A stretch of DNA of 64,000 nucleotides from Stigmatella ashevillena (GTDB lineage: Bacteria > Myxococcota > Myxococcia > Myxococcales > Myxococcaceae): positions 6,008,425-6,072,424 of the forward strand of contig NZ_JAQNDM010000002.1 of the NCBI RefSeq assembly GCF_028368975.1, given 5' to 3'. The translations under genes were made by a program, and so were the position numbers. Positions 57,444-64,000 of the stretch are shown here, one piece after another. Positions within the stretch are counted from its first letter, which is position 1, and every line of letters starts with the position of its first letter. The notes beneath the pieces are model-generated. The model searched no databases. It was not told the DNA's origin and was given only the letters and a program-made list of their open reading frames with translations.

Positions 57444-59045
57444 ATGCGAGAGCAACCCGTTGAGGACATCTCCACGGCGGATGAGAAGCAGCAGCCTGGG
57501 GGGGAGCAGGGCTCCCAGGCCGTTCCCTCGCTGACGATCGTCTCGCACCCCGTGGCCCGCCGTGTCGGCGAGCAACTGCTGCTCTCCGGGTTGGCCACGG
57601 GCCGCGTCGTGCCGCTCTCCCGCAACGAGCCGGTCTTCATGCGCCCCGGAAATGCCCTGGGGATGCACCTGGCGGACCCCTTCTTGAGCCGCAAACCCCT
57701 GGTGTTCTCCTCGGGGCGCGAAGGGGGCGTCCGGCTGGAGCCATCCGGGGGCGTCCGGGTCTGCGTGGCGGGGCGGGTGCTGGAGGGGCCGTGGGAGTTC
57801 TCTCCGGAAGAGCTCGAAGCGGGGGTGGCGCTGGAGCTGGGCGGCCGGGTGGTGCTGGTGCTTCACCTGGCCGACCCCACGGCGAAGGACCCGGCGGACA
57901 TGCTGGGCATGCTGGGCATCAGCACCGGCCTGCAGCGGGTGCGCAGGCTCATCGAGCAGGTGGCGGATTTGAACGTGCCGGTGCTCGTCCGGGGGGAGAC
58001 GGGTTCGGGCAAGGAGCTGATCGCCCAGGCGCTCCACCGGCGCGGCCCCCGGCGGGACAAGCCCCTGGTCAGCGTGAACCTGGGGGCCATTCCCAAAGAG
58101 CTCGCGGCGGCGGAGCTCTTCGGCGCGCGCAAGGGCTCCTTCACGGGCGCCACGAAAGATCAGGAAGGGCTCTTTCACGCCGCCCACGGGGGAACGCTGT
58201 TTCTGGACGAGGTGGGGGAGGCGTCACCCGAGGTGCAGGTGATGCTGCTGCGCGTGCTGGAGACAGGGGAGATTTACCGGCTGGGCGAGCGCACCCCTGT
58301 CACCGTGGACGTGCGGTTGGTGGCGGCGACGGATGCGCACCTGGAGCAGCAGATTCAGGAGGGACGTTTCAAGGCGCCGCTGCTGCACCGGCTCGCGGGG
58401 TTCTCCATCCGCGTACCTCCCCTTCGGGAGCGGCGGGAGGATGTGGGGCTTTTGTTCCATCACTTCGCGCGAGAGGAGTTGGAGGCGCTGGGGGAGGCCA
58501 AGCGACTGGAGTCCGAGGACTTGCTGGCCGAGCCGTGGCTGCCGACGCCGCTGGCTGCCCAGTTGGTGGCCTATGATTGGCCCGGCAACATCCGGCAGTT
58601 GCGCAACGTGGTGCGGCAGCTCGTCATCGGCAACCGGGGACAGCCGCGGCTTCAGCTCGACGCTCAGCTCAAGCAGGAACTGGCCACCCCGAAGGCCGCC
58701 GCCGTGGGCCGCCCCGCCTCCGAGCCGGTGGCCCGTGGGGGCAGGACGCCTCGCCGCAAACCCGCGGACATTCCAGAGATGGAGCTGCTCGACGTGCTCC
58801 GAGGCTGTGGCTGGGACTTCCAGGCCGCCGCTGACCGGCTGGGCATCCACCGCACCTCGATTTATGACTTGATCGAACGCAGTCCGAGCATCCGCACCGC
58901 GGGAGCGCTGAGCGTGGAGGAGATCACCCGTTGCTTCCAGGAGTGCGGCGGGAAGCTGGACGAGATGGTGCGGCGGCTCGAGGTCTCCAAGAGGGCGCTC
59001 GGGCGTCGGGTCAAGGAACTGGGACTCACGGGTTCGGACGCGTGA
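57444..59045 (+). CDS. Sigma-54-dependent transcriptional activator with FHA-like N-terminus
   Basis: A 533-residue enhancer-binding protein. Residues ~45-145 are FHA-like (VFMRPGNALGMHLADPFLS, VRVCVAGRVLEGPW, RVVLVLHLA), a phosphothreonine-binding fold used with Ser/Thr kinases in myxobacteria. The AAA+ domain has GETGSGKE (Walker A, res 184-191), GSFTGA (res 231-236, the sigma-54 contact loop with Ser for Ala), TLFLDE (Walker B) and YDWPGNIRQLRNVV. The C-terminus has a Fis-type HTH (LDVLRGCGWDFQAAADRLGI) and then a second HTH-like unit (ITRCFQECGGKLDEMVRRLE, VSKRALGRRVKEL). Two palindromes upstream may bind it. The neighbouring lipoprotein gene is in the same orientation and a kinase gene is nearby. 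Confidence 0.9.
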   Translation: MREQPVEDISTADEKQQPGGEQGSQAVPSLTIVSHPVARRVGEQLLLSGLATGRVVPLSRNEPVFMRPGNALGMHLADPFLSRKPLVFSSGREGGVRLEPSGGVRVCVAGRVLEGPWEFSPEELEAGVALELGGRVVLVLHLADPTAKDPADMLGMLGISTGLQRVRRLIEQVADLNVPVLVRGETGSGKELIAQALHRRGPRRDKPLVSVNLGAIPKELAAAELFGARKGSFTGATKDQEGLFHAAHGGTLFLDEVGEASPEVQVMLLRVLETGEIYRLGERTPVTVDVRLVAATDAHLEQQIQEGRFKAPLLHRLAGFSIRVPPLRERREDVGLLFHHFAREELEALGEAKRLESEDLLAEPWLPTPLAAQLVAYDWPGNIRQLRNVVRQLVIGNRGQPRLQLDAQLKQELATPKAAAVGRPASEPVARGGRTPRRKPADIPEMELLDVLRGCGWDFQAAADRLGIHRTSIYDLIERSPSIRTAGALSVEEITRCFQECGGKLDEMVRRLEVSKRALGRRVKELGLTGSDA

Positions 59046-59093
59046 TGGCGCTGGAATGCTTGTTGCTATGGGCTGTCGGTGGAGGGTTTGCAC

Positions 59094-59612
59094 ATGACGC
59101 GAGCACAACCAGCGGTGTTGAAGCGGATGCAGTGGCAGTCTCGCAGCCGGGTTTTGCCGGGGATGCTGCTGTTGGGCATGACGGCCGGGGCGGTGGTGGC
59201 CTGCAAGACTTCAGGCCCTCAGGCAGAGAGGTCGACGGAACAGTTCTTATGCCGTAACCGGAGTCCCCCCAGCCTCACGTCGCCGACCATCGACTTGGAC
59301 TGCACGGGCTTTTTGTCAGGCTCTACTGCGATTTGTGGTGTTCCGGGCCAGCAAGTCACCTTCAAAACCACCTGCAAGCATCCTGTCGTGATTCAGTTCA
59401 CGAAGCCCGATACGTTGTTCGTGGGGGGGCCCAAGACGGTGACCGTGCCCGCGGGGAAAACAGGCACTGCGCAGACACTGCAACAGAAGAGCGGCGAGCA
59501 CTGTATGTATATTGGGCGGTATATTGAGCGGGACTGCATCGATCTGAAGGGCGCTCCATCGACCGGAAGCCTAGATGTGGCGACGAGTGGCGGCGACGAT
59601 GACGAGAAGTAG
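59094..59612 (+). CDS. Hypothetical lipoprotein
   Basis: A 172-residue lipoprotein. ATG 59094 has GGTGGAGGG seven bases before; an earlier GTG at 59079 is less likely. A long basic head (TRAQPAVLKRMQWQSRSRV) precedes the hydrophobic signal ending in AVVAC. The mature part has CRNRSPPS, DLDCTGFLSGSTAICG and FKTTCKHPVVIQF, then a beta-strand region (VTVPAGKTGTAQTL) and an acidic end (DDDEK). Cys residues are likely in disulfides. No family is recognised. It follows the activator gene by 48 bp and may be controlled with it. Confidence 0.7.
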   Translation: MTRAQPAVLKRMQWQSRSRVLPGMLLLGMTAGAVVACKTSGPQAERSTEQFLCRNRSPPSLTSPTIDLDCTGFLSGSTAICGVPGQQVTFKTTCKHPVVIQFTKPDTLFVGGPKTVTVPAGKTGTAQTLQQKSGEHCMYIGRYIERDCIDLKGAPSTGSLDVATSGGDDDEK

Positions 59613-59613
59613 G

Positions 59614-59640
59614 GCCTGGCGCTCGAACTCAAGGCCAGGC
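59614..59640. terminator. Hairpin between convergent genes
   Basis: GCCTGGC, 13 bases, then GCCAGGC: a 7-bp GC-rich stem directly after the lipoprotein stop and 7 bp before the 3' end of the kinase-TPR gene. The place fits a shared terminator, but there is no U-tract and the loop is long. Confidence 0.4.
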
Positions 59641-59646
59641 TGAGTC

Positions 59647-62600
59647 CTACTGTGAGAATCGGATTTTCCACCAGTGGGTGAGGTGGGGGTTGGCCGTGAG
59701 CGCCGCCTGCAGGTTCTTCTGGGAACGGGCGGCGTCTCTCTCCATCAGCAGGTTCGCCTGGAGCAGCAGCGCTTCGGGCCACGCAGGGCGGGCCGAGAGC
59801 AGGCTGTCCGCCAGCGCCAGTCCGCGCTCGAGGGGCGCCGTGGCGTCCTGTCCTGTCTTCTTTCTCCAGCGGGCCCACTCGCCGCACAGGTGGCCCAAAG
59901 CGAGGCTGTCGTCCTGAGGCTGGGGCGCGAGCTGGAAAGCCTTCTCCATGGCGCGTGCCGCCTCCTGGAACGCTGTTTCTGCCTGCCCTGGTCGCTGGCG
60001 GGCCAGCCACCGGGCTCGCACGGCGTGGACCTCGCCCTGGTAGCGCCATGCCTCGGGCTCATCCCGGTTGCGCTGGAACGCCTGGGTGAGCGCCTCTTCC
60101 GCCTCGGTGAGGGCCGCTCGGGGATCCCGCCCCTGCTCCAACTCGAAGAGCGCCCGCGTGTGACGGACCTTGGCCCGGTTGGCCCAGGGGTTCGCCAGGC
60201 CCGGCAGCAGCTCGCTCGCCTGTTGATAGAACGCCTCGGCCGCGCGGGCCTCGGCCGTTGGATCCTCGCCGAGCAGGAGCTGATACGCGGCGCGCGTGGC
60301 GTGGATCTCCCCCACGTTGTTCTGGCCATGGCCATGTTTGGGGGCCACGGTGATGGCCTGCTCATACGCGGCCTGGGCCCGGGCCAACAGCGAGAAGGGA
60401 TCCTCTCCTCGGTCCCATGCCTCCCGCGCTTGCTCTTGGAGGGCGATGCCCAGACCATTGTGGAGCGGGGCGATCCGGGGGTTGATGCCGATGCCCCGCT
60501 GGAAGAGCTCCGCCGCGGTGGCCAGGTCCGGCCGGGGGTCTCTCCCGGTGCGCCGGCGCCGTGAAGCCAGGTCCGTGTGGAGCATGCCTCCCAGGAACCA
60601 GACCACGAAGTTCCCCGGGTTGAGGGTGCGGGACTTCTCGAGGGCGAGCCGGGCCTGTTCCAGATCCGCCTCCGGATCCGGGAAGCGCGGATTCGCGGCC
60701 CGCTTCAGATAGGCCTGGCCGAGGTTGATCCACGCATCGGCCAGACGCTCGTCGAGCTGGATGGCCTGATGGTAGGCCTCGATGGCCTTGGCATAGTGGG
60801 GGAGGGGGTCTGCCCCCGTCTGCGCGTCGGAGTCCGCCCAGGTCCTGAAGATCAGCCCCAGGAGGGCGTGGAACTCGTAATCCCGCTCCTGAGGGGCGAG
60901 GGCCTCCAGGGTCTCGATGGCCTGGCGCAGGGGCTCGTTCGGATCCAACCCGAGGGACTGGCGAGAGCGCGCCTGGCGCCAGAGGCTCTGGCCCAGCTCT
61001 CGCCGGGCCTGGGCATGCTCGGGATGTACCGCGAGGACCTGGCGCACGGTGGTGATGGCCTTCTGGAGTGCCTCTTCCGCGGGGATGCCCTGGGTGAGCT
61101 GGTACTCCGCCAGGCGGTTGTGGAAGCGGGCCTCCCAGAACCGCGCGTCGGACGAGTCGGGGTCCACCCGGAGGGCGCGCGTCACTGCCTCCAGGCCACG
61201 GGTGTAGCAGGGCATGATGTCACCCCGTCCGTAGAGCTCCATCACCATCGCGGTGTACTCGAGCCGCGTCAGGGCCAGGTGGGCTTCGGGGAAGCTCTCC
61301 CCCGTTGCAATGGCTGCGCTCAGCGTTTGGCGGCCCGACTCCAGGTCGGCCAGCGCTCCTTCGCGGTCACCCTGGTTCCCGCGCTTCTGGGCGCGCAGTT
61401 GGAAGATGGAGCCGCGCAGCAAGGGGGCTTCATGAAACCAAGGCAGCTGGCTGCCCATCGAATCCAGGTGGGCGAGGGCGTCGTCCAGCCGGTTCTCGTG
61501 GAAGGCCAGCAGCGCCGCGACATACTCGGTGGACGGCACTTCGGCGCCTTGGCTCTGGCGCAGGTAGGCGAGGGCGGGATCCCGGTACTGGTGCTCCAGG
61601 TCCTGCCTTCGCGCCTGGCGCCGCTCGGCGCTCTGGAGCGCCTCGGCCTCGAGGAGCTGGTCGCGGTACAGGGATCCGAGGATCAGCGCCAGCGCCCAGG
61701 CGACGCGGGGTTCGCGGAAGCCCTGACTCCAGGCCCGCTCGAGGTGCTCACGGGCCTGGAGCTTCTCCCCGAGCGCCAGATAGCCGTGCCCCAGGGCGTA
61801 GTTTCCAGGCCCCGCGGCGAGAGGGCCCGCCTCCCGGCCCTCTTGCTCCAGTTCGGCCATGCGTCTGCGCAGCTCCGCGCGATCCGCGCGGACGTCATGC
61901 AGCCGGGACATGCCGGAGTAACGGGCCAGGGCCTCGATGCGCTCAACCTGCTCGGTGAAGCGGCGGGTGAGGCGCTCGCGCTGCGCGGCCTGGAGGCGCG
62001 TGAAGCCAGCCCAGCCCAGGGCGCCGGCTACCAACAGGAGCGCCACGGTGGCGCCGCCCACGGCGAACCGGTGCTTGCGGGCCTTCTTGCGCAGTCGGTA
62101 GCCCAGGCCGGTGGGGCGTGCGCGCACGGGCTCGCCACTGACGAAGTGGTCCAGATCCTCGGCCAGGGCGCGCGCCGACGCGTAGCGGGCCGAGCGATCC
62201 TTCTCCAGACATTTGAGGACGATGGCCTCCAGGTCTTGAGGAAGGCTCGGGTTGAGCGCGCGCGGAGGGCGTGGCTCCACGGCGGCGATGTTGTGGAGCA
62301 CCTCCAGCCCGTGGGTACCGGGGATGGGGAACTGGCCCGTCAGCAGATGATAGAGGGTGGCGCCCAGGCTGTAGACGTCGGCGCGGCGATCCAGTTGTCC
62401 GACCTCGCCGCGCGCCTGCTCCGGAGACATATAGTGGGGCGTGCCGAGCACCGCGCCCGTGGCGGTGGTGCCCTGGGCCGTCCAGTCATGGGCCAGCCCA
62501 AAGTCCATCACATACGGCTTGAGGCGGCCGTCGGCGGTGCGCTCCACCAGGATGTTGGAGGGTTTGAGGTCTCGATGGATGAGACCGGCACGATGGGCGT

Positions 62601-63216
62601 CGTGGACGCCTTCGGCCACGTCGCGGAGCACCAGCGCCTGCTGCTCCACGGTGAGGGTGCCCGCGAGCTGTCCGAGCGGCACGCCGTCGATGAACTGCAT
62701 GGCGATATAGGAGCGGCCTTGGATTTCCCCCACCTCGTAGACCTGGCAGACGCGCTCGTGTTTGACGCGAGCCTGGGCCTGGGCCTCGGACAGCAGGCGG
62801 CGGACGATCCCGGCATCGTCCCCTTTGACGAACTTGAGAGCGATGTCGCGGCGCAGGCGCGGGTCATAGGCCAGGAAGACCTGGCCCATGCCGCCCTGCC
62901 CCAGGAAGCGCAGGCCCTGGTAGCGCTCCCAGCCAGGGAAGGGGAAGGGCGGGACGGCGGGGCTGTGGCTCTTCGGGGGGGAGGTGGGTTCAAGCGTTGG
63001 GGCTCCCGAGGAGGGTGAGGTCCCGGCCGCAGGGCCTTGCTGCGACGGCCGCAGGGCCGCGAGTGTCTGATCCGAGATCTGGCCTCGCTCATGGAGCAGT
63101 GTCAGAGGGCCTCGGCCCAGGCGGCGCGCCTCCTCGCCCAATGTGGCGGCTTCCTGCCGGGAGACGAGGCCTTCGGCCACCGCGATGCGCAGCTCCTCTT
63201 CGTGAGGGTCATGCAT
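59647..63216 (-). CDS. Large Ser/Thr protein kinase with TPR domain
   Basis: An 1189-residue kinase. ATG 63216 follows ACAGGAGGGGGGAGACAGC; the frame extends 13 codons upstream but overlaps the small Cys-rich gene. A short N-terminal helical domain (LRIAVAEGLVSRQEAATLGEEA) is common in myxobacterial kinases. The kinase domain (~res 75-340) has FLGQGGMGQVFLAYD, IALKFVKGD, LIHRDLKPSNILVE, VMDFGLAHD and SPEQARGE, all intact. One transmembrane helix follows (RFAVGGATVALLLVAGALGWAGF). The remaining ~770 residues are TPR units (for example LVRIDLEQARLALEKS-like and AIEAYHQAIQLDERLADAWINLGQAYL) that should bind partner proteins. It probably acts on the same signalling network as the FHA activator nearby; that is an inference. 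Confidence 0.9.
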   Translation of the reverse strand: MHDPHEEELRIAVAEGLVSRQEAATLGEEARRLGRGPLTLLHERGQISDQTLAALRPSQQGPAAGTSPSSGAPTLEPTSPPKSHSPAVPPFPFPGWERYQGLRFLGQGGMGQVFLAYDPRLRRDIALKFVKGDDAGIVRRLLSEAQAQARVKHERVCQVYEVGEIQGRSYIAMQFIDGVPLGQLAGTLTVEQQALVLRDVAEGVHDAHRAGLIHRDLKPSNILVERTADGRLKPYVMDFGLAHDWTAQGTTATGAVLGTPHYMSPEQARGEVGQLDRRADVYSLGATLYHLLTGQFPIPGTHGLEVLHNIAAVEPRPPRALNPSLPQDLEAIVLKCLEKDRSARYASARALAEDLDHFVSGEPVRARPTGLGYRLRKKARKHRFAVGGATVALLLVAGALGWAGFTRLQAAQRERLTRRFTEQVERIEALARYSGMSRLHDVRADRAELRRRMAELEQEGREAGPLAAGPGNYALGHGYLALGEKLQAREHLERAWSQGFREPRVAWALALILGSLYRDQLLEAEALQSAERRQARRQDLEHQYRDPALAYLRQSQGAEVPSTEYVAALLAFHENRLDDALAHLDSMGSQLPWFHEAPLLRGSIFQLRAQKRGNQGDREGALADLESGRQTLSAAIATGESFPEAHLALTRLEYTAMVMELYGRGDIMPCYTRGLEAVTRALRVDPDSSDARFWEARFHNRLAEYQLTQGIPAEEALQKAITTVRQVLAVHPEHAQARRELGQSLWRQARSRQSLGLDPNEPLRQAIETLEALAPQERDYEFHALLGLIFRTWADSDAQTGADPLPHYAKAIEAYHQAIQLDERLADAWINLGQAYLKRAANPRFPDPEADLEQARLALEKSRTLNPGNFVVWFLGGMLHTDLASRRRRTGRDPRPDLATAAELFQRGIGINPRIAPLHNGLGIALQEQAREAWDRGEDPFSLLARAQAAYEQAITVAPKHGHGQNNVGEIHATRAAYQLLLGEDPTAEARAAEAFYQQASELLPGLANPWANRAKVRHTRALFELEQGRDPRAALTEAEEALTQAFQRNRDEPEAWRYQGEVHAVRARWLARQRPGQAETAFQEAARAMEKAFQLAPQPQDDSLALGHLCGEWARWRKKTGQDATAPLERGLALADSLLSARPAWPEALLLQANLLMERDAARSQKNLQAALTANPHLTHWWKIRFSQ

Positions 63217-63236
63217 GCTGTCTCCCCCCTCCTGTC

Positions 63237-63371
63237 TTATGTACGAATAGTGCAAATGTTGCAGAAAATGAAACAGATGTCACAGATGTCAACGGGCTCC
63301 TTGTCCTTGGCATTTGCCTTCACCAGCGCGTCGATGAGCTGATTGGCCTGCTTCGAGCGGGTCTTCTTCAT
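63237..63371 (-). CDS. 44-residue Cys-rich peptide gene upstream of the kinase
   Basis: A short ORF starting ATG 63371, with TGGAGGTTTCCC as ribosome site, and stopping at TAA 63237, 20 bp before the kinase start. The first 28 residues are charged and helical (MKKTRSKQANQLIDALVKAN). The last part is DICDICFIFCNICTIRT, with four Cys in the pattern CxxCxxxCxxC. The strong ribosome site and the close spacing to the kinase support a real gene. It could be a ribosomally made peptide precursor (leader plus Cys core), a small metal-binding peptide, or a regulator of the kinase. No family is recognised. Confidence 0.55.
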   Translation of the reverse strand: MKKTRSKQANQLIDALVKANAKDKEPVDICDICFIFCNICTIRT

Positions 63372-63546
63372 GGGAAACCTCCACAGGGTAAAAGAGACGG
63401 AAAATCATACGCCGAAGAAGCGCCCATTGTCGGTGGTTTCCACTTCGGAACAGTCACGCGAGAAGGAGCAGGACGGCACGACCCTACGCACGCCGAGAGG
63501 GTATGAGCCTCCGTCCGCCAGTCGCTTGGCGCAAAGGAGGCGTTCC

Positions 63547-64000
63547 ATGGATTGTCACTCGCAGCGAGTTCTGTTGAGGAAGCTGTTTGGCTTTTCCACC
63601 TTGTTCTTGGCAGCCGCGTGCGGGTCCGGGGCAGTGTCCGAGTCACCCGGGCTGCAAGCCCAGAGCGCGGCGCTCGTCGCTGGCGAGCCGCTCGTGAGTG
63701 CGTCGAGCGGCCGTTGCCTCGATGTGGCACAAGAGAGCCGCACGCCCGGCACAGGGTTGCAGATTTACAGCTGCCACGGCCGCATCAACCAGGCCTTCAC
63801 CTTCACCGCCGCGGGCGAGCTGCGCACCTACGACAACACGCTGTGCGTGGACACGGCCTCGGGGCAGACGGCCCAGGGGACGCGCGCCGTCATCGCCACG
63901 TGCACGGGCTTGCCGGCGCAGCAGTGGGTCTTCAACGCGAACGGTGCCGTGGTTCACACGGCGAGCGGCCTGTGCCTGGACGTGGAGGGCGGGAAGACCG
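63547..64000 (+). CDS. Lipoprotein with ricin-B-type lectin repeats, cut by right edge
   Basis: Open to the right edge, 151 residues visible. ATG 63547 follows AAAGGAGGCGTTCC. The signal ends in LFLAAAC (lipobox). From about res 50 the sequence shows beta-trefoil units: GRCLDVAQESRTPGTGLQIYSCHG, then LCVDTASGQTAQGTRAVIATC, then GLPAQQWVFNANGAV (QxW motif) and GLCLDVEGGKT. Such ricin-B domains bind galactose-type sugars and often sit on secreted glycosidases or toxins. A catalytic domain may follow outside the window. It diverges from the kinase/small-peptide operon. Confidence 0.85.
   Translation, partial: MDCHSQRVLLRKLFGFSTLFLAAACGSGAVSESPGLQAQSAALVAGEPLVSASSGRCLDVAQESRTPGTGLQIYSCHGRINQAFTFTAAGELRTYDNTLCVDTASGQTAQGTRAVIATCTGLPAQQWVFNANGAVVHTASGLCLDVEGGKT

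Noticed and set aside
57390-58187. 265-residue minus-strand frame over the start of the sigma-54 activator gene
   Set aside because: Antisense shadow of the activator coding region with no ribosome site or recognisable domain.

Overview
The window looks like a chromosome segment of a myxobacterium of the Myxococcales type (Stigmatella, Archangium, Cystobacter or Myxococcus relatives). I base this on very high GC, many lipoproteins, eukaryote-like Ser/Thr kinases (one with a long TPR tail), MopE/FG-GAP and RCC1 repeat proteins, a MYXO-CTERM-like tag, a sigma-54 activator with an FHA-like N-terminus, and a SitA-like lipoprotein toxin with an Imm11 immunity protein. The species is inferred; no rRNA, tRNA or CRISPR array was seen.

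Left part (1-20 kb). A LanM-type lanthipeptide synthetase is cut by the left edge, followed by a SpoIIAA-like protein. Next come transposase debris (IS1182-like at 4.8-5.3 kb, IS4-like at 11.2-11.6 kb) and two large secreted lipoproteins, one with a fibrinogen-like YCD..GGGW domain and one with FG-GAP and MopE repeats. A minus-strand operon follows: LysM/lysozyme enzyme, AHH-nuclease lipoprotein toxin, Imm11 immunity protein, and a frameshifted second immunity-like gene. The 3' end of that last gene is repeated as an orphan 8 kb away. An SGNH hydrolase, a Pro/Met repeat protein and an OB-fold-like lipoprotein close this part.

Middle (20-46 kb). An HNH endonuclease and a C5 cytosine methyltransferase form a likely type II restriction-modification pair with a YqeY-like gene between them on the other strand. 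Housekeeping and accessory genes follow: formate-THF ligase, an erythromycin-esterase-like lipoprotein, an HxlR regulator divergent from an NTF2-like/NmrA-like operon, and an AsmA-like protein. Two tandem RCC1 lipoproteins come after an operon partner. A two-gene version of a protein that exists fused at 54.7 kb lies here too. The largest ORF is a 2063-residue lipoprotein carrying DUF11 and Ig-like repeats, an internal MYXO-CTERM-like tag, a second signal peptide and an OmpA domain.

Right part (46-64 kb). This holds an acyltransferase, a Cys-rich repeat lipoprotein, a membrane Ser/Thr kinase and a quinone-oxidoreductase-like enzyme. It also holds a cluster of three JmjC/cupin-like paralogues. 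Two of these keep the HxD..H iron ligands and one has lost them. A 48-codon Pro/Asn-repeat ORF sits among them, and I regard this cassette as the best candidate for an undescribed peptide-modifying system. Further right are a sigma-54 activator with two palindromes in its upstream region, a giant kinase-TPR protein preceded by a 44-residue Cys-rich peptide gene, and a ricin-B-like lipoprotein cut by the right edge.
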